A stretch of DNA of 42,718 nucleotides, taken from Crenothrix polyspora (lineage in GTDB: Bacteria > Pseudomonadota > Gammaproteobacteria > Methylococcales > Methylomonadaceae). Position 1 is the first letter of the stretch. The number at the start of each line of letters is the position of its first letter. Below the pieces are notes generated by a model, which saw nothing but the letters and a program-made list of their open reading frames with translations, was not told the DNA's origin and ran no database searches. The stretch lies in the NCBI GenBank assembly GCA_945877505.1, contig CAMDWT010000012.1, positions 1-42,718 on the forward strand, read 5' to 3'. The translations under genes and the position numbers were made by a program. Below, piece by piece: positions 27,187 through 38,649 of the stretch.

Positions 27187-28773
27187 TTGATTTCTACTGC
27201 AAATATTACCATGCAATTTGGGGCAAAACCCCTATTTGAAAATGTCTCCGTCAAATTTGGTGACGGCAATCGATACGGCCTAATTGGTGCAAATGGTTGT
27301 GGCAAATCAACCTTCATGAAAATATTGAGTGGTGATCTGGAACCCTCTGCTGGTAATGTCAGCCTAAGTCCTAATGAACGTTTGGGTAATTTACGCCAAG
27401 ATCAATTCGCTTATGAAGACTATCGCGTCCTTGATGTCGTGCTCATGGGCCACGCCGAAATGTGGGCCGCTATGTCAGAAAGAGATGCTATTTATGCAAA
27501 TCTTGAAGCCACTGAAGATGATTACATGCACGCCGCTGAACTCGAAACCGTCTTCGCAGAATTTAATGGCTACACTGCAGAATCACGTGCGGGGGAAATC
27601 TTGTTAGGCCTTGATATTCCACTTGAACAACACACTGGATTAATGAGTGCTGTAGCCCCTGGTTGGAAACTGCGGGTTTTATTGGCTCAAGCATTGTTTT
27701 CCAATCCTGACATCATGCTCCTTGATGAACCAACCAACAATCTTGATATCAATACCATTCGTTGGCTTGAAGATATTCTAAACCAACGCAACTGCACCAT
27801 GATCATCATCTCGCATGATCGACATTTTTTAAATAGTGTTTGCACGCACATGGCGGACATGGACTATGGCGAATTGCGTGTTTATCCAGGTAATTATGAT
27901 GATTACATGGTCGCCGTAACAGAAGTGAGAGATCGCTTGTTAGCTGGAAATGCCAAGAAAAAAGTTCAGATTGCTGAGTTACAAACCTTTGTGAGTCGCT
28001 TCTCAGCCAATGCTTCAAAAGCTAAACAGGCAACTTCTCGCGCTAAACAATTGGACAAAATAAAACTGGATGAAGTTAAACCGTCCAGTCGAGTTAATCC
28101 ATTTTTGCGCTTTGACCAAACGAAAAAGTTGCACCGTTTAGCCCTCGAAGTCGAAAATTTGAGCAAAGGTTATGACGGCAATCCTTTATTCAAGAATCTA
28201 AACTTAATGGTTCCCGTCGGTGAGCGCATTGCGGTCATTGGCCCAAACGGCATCGGCAAATCAACCTTACTTCGCACGCTGGTTGGTGATTTAAAACCAG
28301 ATAGTGGAGAAGTTAAATGGTCAGAAAACTCAGAAGTGGGTTATTTTGCCCAAGATCATGCGGATGATTTTGCAGAAAATATGACACTGATTGAATGGAT
28401 GAATCAATGGCGTAAAGAATCTGATGACGACCAAGCTATTCGTGGCACATTAGGACGTTTATTATTCACCGCTGACGATATCAATAAATCAGTTAAAGTT
28501 ATTTCAGGTGGCGAACAAGGGCGTATGCTCTTTGGCAAATTGATTCTGCAAAAAAACAACATCATGGTGATGGATGAACCAACTAACCATCTTGATATGG
28601 AATCAATTGAATCACTAAACACCGCTTTAGAAAATTACCCAGGCACCTTGATTTTCGTCAGTCATGATAGAGAATTTGTTTCTTCACTAGCGACACGCAT
28701 TATTGAACTAACGCCTAATGGTATTGTTGATTTTAATGGTAATTATGAGGATTATTTAAATAGCCAAGGATAG
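27187..28773 (+). CDS. ybiT: ABC-F family ATPase YbiT
   Basis: ABC-F proteins have two ATPase domains without membrane parts and act on the ribosome. The 528-residue product has Walker A motifs GANGCGKST (about 34-42) and GPNGIGKST, and the second-half signature [13 protein letters not shown] with Walker [13 protein letters not shown] helical inter-domain linker lies near residues 240-310. The N-terminus ([19 protein letters not shown]) aligns closely with E. coli YbiT and supports the TTG start at 27187, for which no better in-frame start exists. It may modulate translation at stalled ribosomes. A strong terminator follows. Confidence 0.93.
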   Translation: MISTANITMQFGAKPLFENVSVKFGDGNRYGLIGANGCGKSTFMKILSGDLEPSAGNVSLSPNERLGNLRQDQFAYEDYRVLDVVLMGHAEMWAAMSERDAIYANLEATEDDYMHAAELETVFAEFNGYTAESRAGEILLGLDIPLEQHTGLMSAVAPGWKLRVLLAQALFSNPDIMLLDEPTNNLDINTIRWLEDILNQRNCTMIIISHDRHFLNSVCTHMADMDYGELRVYPGNYDDYMVAVTEVRDRLLAGNAKKKVQIAELQTFVSRFSANASKAKQATSRAKQLDKIKLDEVKPSSRVNPFLRFDQTKKLHRLALEVENLSKGYDGNPLFKNLNLMVPVGERIAVIGPNGIGKSTLLRTLVGDLKPDSGEVKWSENSEVGYFAQDHADDFAENMTLIEWMNQWRKESDDDQAIRGTLGRLLFTADDINKSVKVISGGEQGRMLFGKLILQKNNIMVMDEPTNHLDMESIESLNTALENYPGTLIFVSHDREFVSSLATRIIELTPNGIVDFNGNYEDYLNSQG

Positions 28774-28808
28774 CGCTTACTCAAGTTTACTAATATCTGT
28801 AAAAAATT

Positions 28809-28846
28809 AAGTAGGGTTTATCACCTCCCGTAAACCCTACTTTTTG
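28809..28846 (+). terminator. Strong intrinsic terminator after ybiT
   Basis: A perfect 12-base stem (AAGTAGGGTTTA at 28809-28820 and TAAACCCTACTT at 28831-28842) has a 10-base loop and ends in TTTTTG. It lies 35 bases after the ybiT stop and before the isomerase gene. Confidence 0.9.
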
Positions 28847-29034
28847 TTACACTAAGCCTCTCAAGTTCAAAAATAATGGATGACACCCTTTTATTTTAAC
28901 TTCACGATTAAAGCCCTACGAAATTATTCTAGCGCCTATCAATTTAGAAATAAGATGTCCATTGCTTCAAAACCATTCACACCCTATGATTGCATCAATA
29001 AATAATTTACTGATAATTCACCTTAGGTGTATTT

Positions 29035-31452
29035 ATGGATAAAACCAAGAAAATGACAACTAAAAAGCCTCTATTTTTGCTATTTCTATTCATTTGCGGC
29101 TGTAGTTCCATTTTTTATAAATCCATAGATTATCGAGCTCTATATGGTCCTAGCTCACCAAAACAGCGTCAATTGACCTCAGAGGAAGCGATCCTCAGTC
29201 AAGAACAACATAAAGTCTCTTTTTATAATGACGTAAAACCAATTCTTGATTCACGCTGTGTCTCATGCCATGGCTGTTACGATGCACCTTGTCAGTTAAA
29301 GCTGGGCTCTATTGAAGGCTTGGATCGAGGAGCAACTAATCAACTCGTCTATGACTCAAGCCGACTGATTGCGACCACTCCCACTCGACTTTTTATTGAT
29401 GAAACAACAACTGAAGGGTGGCGAAATAAGGATTTTTATCCTATTTTGAATGAACGTATTGATACGAAAACAGCTAATACAGACAATTCAATTTTAGCCA
29501 AGCTTCTAGCGCTAAAACGTCTTAACCCCCTACCTGTATCGGGTAAATTAGACAGCGATTTTAATCTTGAATTAGACCACACATTACAATGCCCTACTGT
29601 CGAAGATTTCCCCACATATGAACACGAACACCCAAAATGGGGGATGCCTTACGCCATGCCAGGCCTTTCCATTAATGAAGAAAAGACCCTTATAAAATGG
29701 CTAGAAGAAGGTGCTAAAGTTGAGCCACGAAAACCGCTACCAACTCAAACCCTTAACACAATTATTAAATGGGAGAACTATCTTAATGGCTCCTCATTAA
29801 AACAAAAACTAGTCTTTAGATATATTTATGAGCACCTGTTTATCGGGCATATTCATTTTGAAGGACATCCCGATAATGAGTTTTTTCGGCTAGTTCGCTC
29901 TAAAACTAAAGCCGGACTTCCTATAGAAGAAATTAATACGGCAAGACCCTATGATGACCCAGGAAAAGACAATTTTTATTACCGACTAAAGCCTGTTACA
30001 GAAACCATTATCGACAAAACACATTTCGTTTATGAATTAAGCGACCAAAAGATGCAACGTTACAATGAGCTTTTCTTTAAAGAGGATTATCAAGTAAACA
30101 TACTTCCCTCATATCAACCAGACGTTGCGGCCAATCCCTTTAAAGCCTTCATTGAAATCCCGAATGTCTCAAAATACCAATTTTTACTGGATGATGCGGA
30201 ATACTTTGTGAGCGGTTTTACTAAAGGACCGGTCTGTCGAGGAGAAATAGCAACAGAAAGCATAAGAGATCAATTTTGGGTTGTTTTTATTCAGCCGGGT
30301 CAGTTTTATCCCAAAAAAGCAGCTGAATTTCTTGCTAAAAACCATCAAACCCTTGGATTGCCGGGAGAGGAAGCCGATAAAATTGGTTTATTTGGATGGA
30401 CTAATTATGATGATTTTGGCAGGCAATATCTCACAAATAAAGATATCTTCATAAATGAAGTATTAAGTAATGGGCAAGGATTAAACATAAATGACATCTG
30501 GGATGGCGATGGTAACAATAAAAATGCAGCGCTCACCATATTTAGGCATTTTAATAGTGCAACAGTGGCTAAAGGTTTTATAGGTAAAACACCTTTAACC
30601 GGCTGGGTGCTTGATTATCCGATTTTTGAACGATTACATTATTTATTAGTAGCTGGCTTTAATATATACGGCACGGCGGGGCACCAAATAGCAAGCAGAA
30701 CTTATATGGACCTATTACGCCAAGATGCTGAAGATAATTTTTTACGCTTTATGCCGGCCATGCAAAGACAAGCCATCTATAAAACATGGTACGACGGTTC
30801 AATTAGTTGGCGCACGGCAAAGACTTTATTTAGTATTGCTCATGAATCCCAAGTTAAGTACAAAACCACTAATTACAAAAAAGAATTTTTTGATCAAATC
30901 AGACAACGATTAGGTCATGCTGCTGATTCTGTCTATAGCCTTAATCAATGTCTTGATAATACTTGTATTAGCACCGACACATCATCCACTCAGCAGTTAG
31001 TGGATAAAGCATTGCAACAACTGGCAAACAGTAAAGGCTCTGAAATAAGCGCATTACCTGAGATGTCTTTATTGAGAGTAAAAACAGATAATCCAGACTA
31101 CGATTTGATTTACACCTTGTTAATTAATAAGGCCTACAGCAATATATCTAAAATCTTATCTGATGGCTCCCTTAGACGACCCAATGAAGATACCGTTACG
31201 ATTTATCGAGGCTTTATAGGTAGCTACCCTAACTTTTTCTTTCGCGTGGACAGCAGTCAAATAAATGAATTTATTAATAGTCTTCAACACGCTAAATCTG
31301 AAACAGATTTAGACAATTTCTACAGTCAGTTTGGTATACGCAGAACTAACCCAGAAATCTGGCAACAAGCTGACTGGTTCAATCTTCAACATATTAAGTA
31401 TCGAGGCGCAAAAGCGGGGTTATTAGATATGAGTCGCTATGAGAATCTTTAG
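29035..31452 (+). CDS. cti: Fatty acid cis/trans isomerase Cti (periplasmic c-type cytochrome)
   Basis: Cti converts cis-unsaturated fatty acids of membrane phospholipids to the trans form without a shift of the bond. The change stiffens the membrane under solvent, heat or salt stress. The 805-residue protein starts with a signal sequence ending in a lipobox-like FICGC (Cys23). It carries a haem-binding motif CVSCH (Cys75, Cys78, His79) inside the family sequence SRCVSCHGCYDAPCQLKLGS. Length and the long downstream region match Pseudomonas and Methylococcus Cti. It is preceded by the ybiT terminator and about 190 bases of leader, and is followed by a small exported protein. Activity should not need ATP, so it is usually constitutive and post-translationally controlled. 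Confidence 0.95.
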   Translation: MDKTKKMTTKKPLFLLFLFICGCSSIFYKSIDYRALYGPSSPKQRQLTSEEAILSQEQHKVSFYNDVKPILDSRCVSCHGCYDAPCQLKLGSIEGLDRGATNQLVYDSSRLIATTPTRLFIDETTTEGWRNKDFYPILNERIDTKTANTDNSILAKLLALKRLNPLPVSGKLDSDFNLELDHTLQCPTVEDFPTYEHEHPKWGMPYAMPGLSINEEKTLIKWLEEGAKVEPRKPLPTQTLNTIIKWENYLNGSSLKQKLVFRYIYEHLFIGHIHFEGHPDNEFFRLVRSKTKAGLPIEEINTARPYDDPGKDNFYYRLKPVTETIIDKTHFVYELSDQKMQRYNELFFKEDYQVNILPSYQPDVAANPFKAFIEIPNVSKYQFLLDDAEYFVSGFTKGPVCRGEIATESIRDQFWVVFIQPGQFYPKKAAEFLAKNHQTLGLPGEEADKIGLFGWTNYDDFGRQYLTNKDIFINEVLSNGQGLNINDIWDGDGNNKNAALTIFRHFNSATVAKGFIGKTPLTGWVLDYPIFERLHYLLVAGFNIYGTAGHQIASRTYMDLLRQDAEDNFLRFMPAMQRQAIYKTWYDGSISWRTAKTLFSIAHESQVKYKTTNYKKEFFDQIRQRLGHAADSVYSLNQCLDNTCISTDTSSTQQLVDKALQQLANSKGSEISALPEMSLLRVKTDNPDYDLIYTLLINKAYSNISKILSDGSLRRPNEDTVTIYRGFIGSYPNFFFRVDSSQINEFINSLQHAKSETDLDNFYSQFGIRRTNPEIWQQADWFNLQHIKYRGAKAGLLDMSRYENL

Positions 31453-31623
31453 GCTTAGTGATTTTAACGTAGCGATAACAGGAACCTCTAGCCATTTGCC
31501 TCTAGACTTTTTTAGGTTAGCGCTGAGCTAGGTCATATTAATTGAGTTATTAATATATCTTTCATTATCCTGCGAGTAGAATGAGTGGACAAAAATTAAT
31601 TTCAATGAAGGGAACAAATAATC

Positions 31624-32010
31624 ATGAAAAAAATAAAGCTAGCCGCCCTATTCTTAGGTCTCTCTGCGTTTGGATGCGCAGCTTATGCCGATGTTACATT
31701 ACAATCTAAAGAGGAAGTAGAAGGCGCTTGGAAACTGCAATCAACCAAAAATTCCTTAACTGATAAACAAGCCATAGATCGCGAAGATACCTGGGTTTTT
31801 AAAGATAGCAAAGTCACTATTTTACATATTCCACGAGAAGGATCTTACTATGACCAACCCCCCGTATCTTACGAAATAGAAGACGGTAAGTTAAAGGTGG
31901 CTATTATAGGTAGCAGTAGATTTGATCTGTTTTCAGTCATAGAAAAAAATGACAACAGCATGACCTTAAAAGGAAAGTATGGCGGTTATTATTACTTCAA
32001 TAAGAAATAA
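31624..32010 (+). CDS. Small exported protein, possible lipocalin-like beta-barrel
   Basis: The 128-residue product starts with a signal sequence (MKKIKLAALFLGLSAFGCAAYA) that could be cleaved after AYA at residue 22 or, less likely, processed as a lipoprotein at Cys18. The mature part has the pattern VEGAWKLQST at its start, followed by alternating short beta-strands (DTWVFKDSKVTILHI; ISYEIEDGKLKVAI-like; SMTLKGKYGGYYYF). This resembles small lipocalin-like or META-type barrels, but I do not recognise a family. The upstream GAAGGGA ribosome site is good. It stands alone between cti and selO, followed by a long inverted repeat. Confidence 0.75.
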   Translation: MKKIKLAALFLGLSAFGCAAYADVTLQSKEEVEGAWKLQSTKNSLTDKQAIDREDTWVFKDSKVTILHIPREGSYYDQPPVSYEIEDGKLKVAIIGSSRFDLFSVIEKNDNSMTLKGKYGGYYYFNKK

Positions 32011-32040
32011 CGGCGACTAATTTAAATTAGCTCATTGTGC

Positions 32041-32083
32041 ACTTAATAACTCTCTGAATTCATAACGGCGAGAGTTATTAAGT
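32041..32083. repeat. Perfect 14-base inverted repeat after the small exported gene
   Basis: ACTTAATAACTCTC (32041-32054) and GAGAGTTATTAAGT (32070-32083) are perfect complements around a 15-base loop. No T-run follows on the plus strand. It lies 30 bases after a stop codon, so it may be a factor-dependent terminator, an mRNA-stabilising 3' hairpin or a binding site. Confidence 0.55.
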
Positions 32084-32255
32084 AGCCATTAACGTAGATT
32101 AAACTAAGATATCAATTATGTAATAAACCATTTTAATGATGGCAGAAATTAACGATCGACTATGTCCTGTAATAAATTAAACCCACTCTCAACACTCAGT
32201 TAGCTATTTACTTTCTAGATTTTTTACCCTAACCCCCAACACATTCTAATTACCG

Positions 32256-33878
32256 ATGAAGTCTCAGACCAAGCTCACTAACCTCGATGAGTTAGTTTTT
32301 GATAATTGTTTCATACGTGAATTACCTGCTGACGAAGAAACCCTTAATAACCGCCGTCAAGTTATCGGGGCTTGTTACTCTCGCGTAAAACCCACTGCCG
32401 TCAAAAAACCTCAACGAGTTGCCTATTCCAAAGAAGTTGCTGCTTTACTGAATTTAAGCGAAGAGGCTTGTGAAGCGGATAATTTCACTAAAACCTTGTC
32501 CGGCAACGCTCTTTTAACAGGTATGGATCCTTATGCCACCTGTTACGGTGGCCACCAATTTGGTAACTGGGCAGGTCAACTGGGTGATGGCCGCGCCATC
32601 AATCTCGGAGAAATAATTAATCATAGCGGTGAACGCTGGGCCTTACAACTTAAAGGAGCGGGGCCTACACCTTACTCCAGAAACGCTGATGGTTTAGCTG
32701 TTTTACGATCCTCTGTGCGAGAATTTTTATGCAGTGAAGCCATGCATCATTTGGGCGCTCCTACAACACGAGCGTTAAGCTTAATGTTGACAGGTGAAAG
32801 TGTTATTAGGGACATGTTTTATACTGGTCATCCGAAAGCCGAACCAGGTGCTGTTGTCTGCCGTGTTGCCCCTTCATTTACTCGATTTGGCAGCTTTCAA
32901 ATCTTGACCGCTCGCCAAGATATAAGCTTACTTAAGAAACTAGTCGACTACACCATTCGCACCGACTTTCCCCATTTAGGCACGCCAACACCTTCTACTT
33001 ATATTGACTGGTTTACTGAAATCTGTAAAAAAACAGCTGAGATGATCTTACATTGGCAACGTATTGGCTTTGTTCATGGCGTTATGAATACTGATAATAT
33101 GTCAATACTGGGATTAACGATTGATTATGGTCCCTACGGCTGGCTAGAAAATTATGATCCGAACTGGACACCCAATACAACTGACTCTCAAGAGCGCCGT
33201 TATCGTTTTGGCAATCAACCACAAATCGCTTTTTGGAATCTGGGGCAACTTGCCAACGCTATTTATCCACTTATTGAGCAAGCAGAGCCACTTCAACAAG
33301 CAATGAATGTTTACACAAAGACCTTTGAGACCGGCTGGCAAGATATGATGGCAAGTAAATTAGGGCTGAAAGCTTATAACCCCGAAACTGATGATGATCT
33401 ATTTTCAGAACTCTTGGCTTTATTGCAATTAGTAGAAACTGATATGACTCTTTTTTACCGTCAATTAGCCAAAATAGACTGTAGTTTATCAATACCCCTA
33501 AATGACGCTGATTTTAATGCCGCGTTTATTCACTTATCGCCCAGCTATTACGTACTTGAACAACTAACCCCGAGCTATAAAACCCATTTGAACAATTGGC
33601 TTAATCGATACAGTCAACGCATCCAAAACGATAAGACAAGCAATGCCGCTAGATACCAACAAATGTCCAAGGTTAATCCTAAATATATCCTGCGCAATTA
33701 CCTTGCACAACTTGCCATTGATGAAGCAGAAAATGGTGACTTTTCAATGATCAATGAATTGCTGGAGCTATTACGGCACCCCTATGAGGAGCAAATCGAT
33801 AAAGAAAAATTTGCCGCTAAACGGCCTGATTGGGCGAGACAACGCGCTGGCTGTTCAATGCTCTCTTGTAGCTCATAA
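32256..33878 (+). CDS. selO: Protein adenylyltransferase SelO (YdiU)
   Basis: SelO is a pseudokinase-fold enzyme that flips ATP and transfers AMP to Ser, Thr or Tyr of target proteins, with a role in redox homeostasis. The 540-residue product has the family motifs GGHQFGNWAGQLGDGRAINL (about 97-116), QLKGAGPTPYSRNADG and LRSSVREFLCSEAMHHLG. FVHGVMNTDNMSILGLTIDYGPYG contains the Asn and Asp that bind metal. The C-terminus is SMLSCSS, with the conserved penultimate-region Cys that replaces selenocysteine of animal SelO and forms a regulatory disulphide. The length is slightly above E. coli SelO. It stands 86 bases before valS on the same strand. Confidence 0.95.
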   Translation: MKSQTKLTNLDELVFDNCFIRELPADEETLNNRRQVIGACYSRVKPTAVKKPQRVAYSKEVAALLNLSEEACEADNFTKTLSGNALLTGMDPYATCYGGHQFGNWAGQLGDGRAINLGEIINHSGERWALQLKGAGPTPYSRNADGLAVLRSSVREFLCSEAMHHLGAPTTRALSLMLTGESVIRDMFYTGHPKAEPGAVVCRVAPSFTRFGSFQILTARQDISLLKKLVDYTIRTDFPHLGTPTPSTYIDWFTEICKKTAEMILHWQRIGFVHGVMNTDNMSILGLTIDYGPYGWLENYDPNWTPNTTDSQERRYRFGNQPQIAFWNLGQLANAIYPLIEQAEPLQQAMNVYTKTFETGWQDMMASKLGLKAYNPETDDDLFSELLALLQLVETDMTLFYRQLAKIDCSLSIPLNDADFNAAFIHLSPSYYVLEQLTPSYKTHLNNWLNRYSQRIQNDKTSNAARYQQMSKVNPKYILRNYLAQLAIDEAENGDFSMINELLELLRHPYEEQIDKEKFAAKRPDWARQRAGCSMLSCSS

Positions 33879-33964
33879 CGATAAATTTAAAGCGACCAAC
33901 CTGATTCCTGACATTAATCCTGTTAAAATAAAGCCTATTTAACGCAAACTCATAGCATTCTTAC

Positions 33965-36775
33965 ATGGAAAAAACATACGCCCCTCATTCAATTGAACAA
34001 CGCTGGTATCAAAACTGGGAAGAAAAAGGTTATTTTGCAGCCCAATCTGAAGGTGAATCCTATTGCATCATGATTCCACCACCCAATGTAACCGGTAGTT
34101 TACACATGGGGCATGCCTTTCAAGATACCATTATGGATGCGCTAACGCGCTACCATCGAATGAAAGGTTACAACACCCTATGGCAACCAGGGACTGACCA
34201 TGCGGGTATTGCTACACAAATGGTAGTTGAGCGCCTTTGTAATGCAGAAGGTAAAACTCGACACGATTACGGTCGAGAAAAATTTCTCGAAAAAGTATGG
34301 CAGTGGAAAGAGGAATCAGGCGGCACCATTACTCGTCAACTTCGTCGCATGGGTTCTTCACTAGATTGGGATAGAGAACGCTTTACTATGGATGAGGGCA
34401 TGTCTGACGCCGTACAGGAAGTTTTTATACAACTCTATGAAGAAGGTTTGATTTATCGCGGTAAACGCCTTGTTAATTGGGATCCGGTCTTACACACTGC
34501 TGTTTCTGATCTAGAAGTACTCTCCGAAGAGGAAAATGGCTCAATGTGGCACTTGCGCTATCCTTTATCAAAGGGTCAAGGGTACTTAGTTGTCGCAACC
34601 ACGCGTCCTGAAACCATGCTAGGTGATGCCGCCGTTGCGATACACCCCAATGATGATCGCTACAAACATTTACTAGGCGAATTTGTTGAACTACCTTTAA
34701 CTGGACGAAGAATTCCAATTATTGCAGATGAATACGTTGATCCAGAATTTGGCACCGGTTGCGTCAAAATAACGCCTGCCCATGATTTTAATGACTACGA
34801 TGTTTGGACACGCCACCGCCATACTTCGGTTATTCAAGAACTTCCTCATGGCGGCTTAATTAACATTTTCACAATTGATGCAACGATTCGTGATAATGAA
34901 GAGGATGAGAACACCTTAATCCCTACAAAATATTGCGGCCTTGAACGATTTGCTGCGCGTAAACAGATCATATCTGACCTTACCGATGTGGGTTTACTTG
35001 AAAAAATAGTGGATCATAAACTCATGGTCCCAAGAGGCGACCGAACTAATAGTGTCATAGAGCCTTTACTCACTGATCAATGGTACGTAAAAGTCGGACC
35101 CTTGGCTGAACCTGCGATTGCCGCTGTTGAAAATGGCGATATTAAGTTTGTTCCAGACAACTGGAAAAATACTTATTTTGACTGGATGCGTAATATTCAA
35201 GACTGGTGTATTTCACGACAAATCTGGTGGGGACATAGGATACCGGCATGGTATGACGATCTAGGCAATATATATGTCGGCAATTCTGAGCAAAGCATCC
35301 GTGACAAACACCAACTACCGGCTGACTATGCTTTAAAACAAGACGAAGATGTATTAGATACATGGTTTTCATCTGCACTATGGCCTTTCTCAACACTAGG
35401 TTGGCCAGAAAACACAGAAGAACTCTCCAAACATTATCCCACCAGCGTCTTAGTGACTGGTTTTGACATTATTTTCTTCTGGGTAGCCCGAATGATTATG
35501 ATGGGCTTAAAGTTTCAAGGTGCAGTACCCTTTAAAGAAGTTTACATCCACGGTTTGGTGCGTGATGCCGAAGGCCAAAAAATGTCTAAATCTAAAGGTA
35601 ATGTCCTTGATCCGATTGATATCATAGACGGTATAACTTTAGAGGCTTTAATTGCAAAACGTACCGCGGGTATGATGCAACCGCATTTAGCTAAGAAAAT
35701 AGAACAAGATACCCGCAAACATTTTCCTGATGGCATTCAATCTTACGGTACCGATGCCTTACGCTTCACTTTTGCCTCATTAGCCTCAACGGGAAGAGAT
35801 ATTCGTTTTGATCTTGCCCGTACCGAAGGTTATCGCAATTTTTGCAACAAACTTTGGAATGCCGCTCGTTATGTTCTCATGAACACAGAGGAGCATGATA
35901 ATGGCCTAACTAATGCCCCTTGTGCTTATACGCAAGTTGATCGTTGGATTATCTCTAGATTAAATCAAGTCATCGCAACGACTAGCAACGCTATTGAAAA
36001 CTATCGTTTTGATTTAGCCGCGCAAGCGCTTTATGAATTCACTTGGAATGAATACTGCGACTGGTATCTCGAATTAGCAAAAATATCCTTACAATCTGAT
36101 GATCTCGATCTACAACGTGGAACCCGCAAAACCTTATTAACCGTTTTAGAAACTATTTTACGCTTGTCGCACCCTATTATGCCTTTCATCACAGAGGAAA
36201 TCTGGCAACGTGTTGCACCATTAGCCGGTATTACAGCTGACACTATCATGTTACAAGCTTATCCAGTTGCTGAAGAAGAAAGTATCGACAACACCGCTAT
36301 TACAGAAATCAATTGGGTGATGAACTTTATTCTGGGTGTCCGTCGTATTCGGGGTGAAATGAATATTGCGCCAGGTAAACCATTACCTGTATTACTACAA
36401 AATGGCTCTACTCTTGACAAGGATTATCTAAGTAATAGCCAACTCTATTTACAAAAACTGGGCCGCTTAGAATCTATAACTTGGTTAAATACAGATGACG
36501 TCACGCCTGAATCGGCTATTGCTTTAATTGGTGAATTGAAAATCTTAATACCAATGGCCGGCTTAATTGATAAAGTAGCTGAGCTTGCGCGCCTAGAAAA
36601 AGAGATCCAGAAAATCAAAAATGATTTACCCAGAATTGAAGGTAAATTAAGTAACCCAACGTTTATTGATAAAGCACCTCCGGAAGTTATAGACAAAGAA
36701 AAAGCTAAACTAGCGGATTTACTGTCAAATCTTAATAATCTTGAGCAACAACACACTAAAATACAATCTCTATAA
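33965..36775 (+). CDS. valS: Valyl-tRNA synthetase ValS
   Basis: This class I synthetase charges tRNA-Val and edits mischarged Thr. The 936-residue protein has [18 protein letters not shown], with the HIGH-type motif His47-Met-Gly-His50. The editing domain has [18 protein letters not shown] and [21 protein letters not shown]. The KMSKS motif lies in [15 protein letters not shown] tRNA anticodon domain and the C-terminal coiled coil (about residues 865-930, rich in Leu, Lys and Glu) that is typical of ValS complete it. The length is normal. No strong ribosome site precedes the ATG at 33965. Confidence 0.98.
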   Translation: MEKTYAPHSIEQRWYQNWEEKGYFAAQSEGESYCIMIPPPNVTGSLHMGHAFQDTIMDALTRYHRMKGYNTLWQPGTDHAGIATQMVVERLCNAEGKTRHDYGREKFLEKVWQWKEESGGTITRQLRRMGSSLDWDRERFTMDEGMSDAVQEVFIQLYEEGLIYRGKRLVNWDPVLHTAVSDLEVLSEEENGSMWHLRYPLSKGQGYLVVATTRPETMLGDAAVAIHPNDDRYKHLLGEFVELPLTGRRIPIIADEYVDPEFGTGCVKITPAHDFNDYDVWTRHRHTSVIQELPHGGLINIFTIDATIRDNEEDENTLIPTKYCGLERFAARKQIISDLTDVGLLEKIVDHKLMVPRGDRTNSVIEPLLTDQWYVKVGPLAEPAIAAVENGDIKFVPDNWKNTYFDWMRNIQDWCISRQIWWGHRIPAWYDDLGNIYVGNSEQSIRDKHQLPADYALKQDEDVLDTWFSSALWPFSTLGWPENTEELSKHYPTSVLVTGFDIIFFWVARMIMMGLKFQGAVPFKEVYIHGLVRDAEGQKMSKSKGNVLDPIDIIDGITLEALIAKRTAGMMQPHLAKKIEQDTRKHFPDGIQSYGTDALRFTFASLASTGRDIRFDLARTEGYRNFCNKLWNAARYVLMNTEEHDNGLTNAPCAYTQVDRWIISRLNQVIATTSNAIENYRFDLAAQALYEFTWNEYCDWYLELAKISLQSDDLDLQRGTRKTLLTVLETILRLSHPIMPFITEEIWQRVAPLAGITADTIMLQAYPVAEEESIDNTAITEINWVMNFILGVRRIRGEMNIAPGKPLPVLLQNGSTLDKDYLSNSQLYLQKLGRLESITWLNTDDVTPESAIALIGELKILIPMAGLIDKVAELARLEKEIQKIKNDLPRIEGKLSNPTFIDKAPPEVIDKEKAKLADLLSNLNNLEQQHTKIQSL

Positions 36776-36928
36776 TTAAAGCACTAAAAATAATCTATAC
36801 TGCTATCAATATTATGCAGAAGTTAAGTCTATACAACGGGGTTAGGGCAAATTACACTAACCCACCTTATACTATTTTAGTATGTAACTGTTTCACGCAT
36901 CTATAACATTAAATTTAAATAACATTAT

Positions 36929-38647
36929 ATGTCACCTAACGCACCAACAGACCTTCAATTAAGTGCTTTTATTAAGCACTTAATTGAAGAGGGGTTACTT
37001 TCTGAAAATGAAGCAAATATTCATAATGAGAGAGCGCAAAAAACAAAAACCCCGATGTTGAGTTACCTTGTTGCCAATAAAATTATCGATGCTCACGTTA
37101 TCGCAATGAAGGCTTCGGTTGAATATGGTGTTCCTTTATTTGATCTTAATGCGATAGATCTTCGAAATCTCCCAATACATTTACTTAATGAAAAATTAAT
37201 ACGTAAACATAAAGCGCTCCCTCTTTTTGTTCGCGGTAAAACATTATTTATAGCCCTATCAGATCCAACTAATATACTAGCTTTAGACGAAATTAAATTT
37301 CATAGTCAACTTAATACTGAAACCATTCTAGTAGAAGAAGACAAACTGCTTAAGGCCATTGAAGCTTCAATGGAAGCCATAGAAACCTCAATAACCGAAC
37401 AGCTTGATGATGACCTTGAAAATCTAGACTTTACCGGTGGCGGTGATGATATGTCCGTAAAAATGGACATAGACACTGAAATTGATGACGCTCCTATTGT
37501 TAGATTTGTTAATAAAATCTTATTGGATGCCATAAAAAAAGGCGCTTCAGATATACACATGGAGCCTTATGAAAATAACTTCCGTATTCGTTTTAGAGCG
37601 GATGGTATGCTCTACCAAACAGCGAGCCCGCCACCCAACATTGCCAATAGAATTATTTCTAGAATCAAAGTAATGGCTAAAATGGATATTGCCGAAAGAC
37701 GCGTACCCCAGGATGGACGTATAAAAATAAAGCTCTCCAAACAAAGTGCTATAGATTTCCGAGTCAATACCTGCCCTACTCTATTCGGAGAGAAGGTTGT
37801 TTTGCGTATTTTGGATCCTACCAGCGCTCAAATTGGCATTGAAAAGCTTGGTTTTGAGCCTGAACAAGAAAAACTTTTCCTAAATGCAATCAACAAACCT
37901 TATGGGATGGTTTTAGTCACTGGCCCTACAGGAAGTGGTAAAACAGTTACTCTTTATACCGGCTTAAACATACTTAACAGTATTGAACGTAATATATGTA
38001 CAGCAGAAGATCCCGTCGAAATAACAGTAGAGGGTATCAATCAAGTCAATATGAATGTTAAAGCAGGCTTAACATTTGCCAATGCCTTGCGAGCGTTTCT
38101 TCGTCAAGATCCAGATATTATTATGGTCGGTGAAATTCGCGACTTAGAAACTGCAGAAATAGCCGTCAAAGCGGCTCAAACTGGCCACTTAGTTTTATCG
38201 ACTCTGCATACCAATGATGCCCCGCAAACGTTGAATCGTCTGATGCAAATGGGCATAGAACCCTTCAATATAGTTTCCGCTGTTATTTTAATTATGGCTC
38301 AGCGTCTAGCTAGACGTTTATGCGAACACTGCAAAGTACCCGCTGACTTTCCTGACAATATTCTTCTCTCGGCTGGCTTTAAAGATGATGAATTAAAAAG
38401 TTTAAAAATATTCAGTCCTGTTGGTTGTGAGCGTTGTACCAATGGCTACAAAGGTCGAGTAGGTATTTACCAAGTCATGACCTTAAGTGAAAAAATGCGG
38501 GCACTTATACTCAATTGTGGTAATGCTATGCAATTGGCAGAACAATCCAAATTAGAAGGCATCAATGATTTACGTGCTTCAGGCTTGAATAAGGTTCGCA
38601 TGGGCATTACCAGCTTAGAAGAAATTGATAGAGTGACCAAGGAATAA
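36929..38647 (+). CDS. pilB: Type IV pilus assembly ATPase PilB
   Basis: PilB is the hexameric cytoplasmic ATPase that powers extension of type IV pili. The 572-residue protein has an N-terminal MshEN/T2SSE-N domain, followed by the catalytic domain with Walker A GPTGSGKT (332-339). The Asp box contains AEDPVEI, Walker B is DIIMVGEIRDLETAEIA, and the His box is TGHLVLSTLHTND. A tetracysteine zinc site follows as CEHC and CERC near residues 468-499, typical of PilB rather than the retraction ATPase PilT. It starts the pilB-pilC-pilD set, with pilC beginning two bases after its stop. No major pilin gene (pilA) lies in the 153 bases upstream. Confidence 0.96.
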   Translation: MSPNAPTDLQLSAFIKHLIEEGLLSENEANIHNERAQKTKTPMLSYLVANKIIDAHVIAMKASVEYGVPLFDLNAIDLRNLPIHLLNEKLIRKHKALPLFVRGKTLFIALSDPTNILALDEIKFHSQLNTETILVEEDKLLKAIEASMEAIETSITEQLDDDLENLDFTGGGDDMSVKMDIDTEIDDAPIVRFVNKILLDAIKKGASDIHMEPYENNFRIRFRADGMLYQTASPPPNIANRIISRIKVMAKMDIAERRVPQDGRIKIKLSKQSAIDFRVNTCPTLFGEKVVLRILDPTSAQIGIEKLGFEPEQEKLFLNAINKPYGMVLVTGPTGSGKTVTLYTGLNILNSIERNICTAEDPVEITVEGINQVNMNVKAGLTFANALRAFLRQDPDIIMVGEIRDLETAEIAVKAAQTGHLVLSTLHTNDAPQTLNRLMQMGIEPFNIVSAVILIMAQRLARRLCEHCKVPADFPDNILLSAGFKDDELKSLKIFSPVGCERCTNGYKGRVGIYQVMTLSEKMRALILNCGNAMQLAEQSKLEGINDLRASGLNKVRMGITSLEEIDRVTKE

Positions 38648-38649
38648 AA

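Noticed and set aside
33855-33878. Selenocysteine-type C-terminus in SelO
   Set aside because: The conserved position is a normal Cys codon in SMLSCSS, and no in-frame TGA or SECIS-like hairpin is present.
36776-36928. Sigma-54 promoter or terminator before pilB
   Set aside because: No GG-N10-GC core with TGGCAC/TTGC spacing was found. A 7-base hairpin at 36839-36863 lacks a T-run, so neither call is secure.
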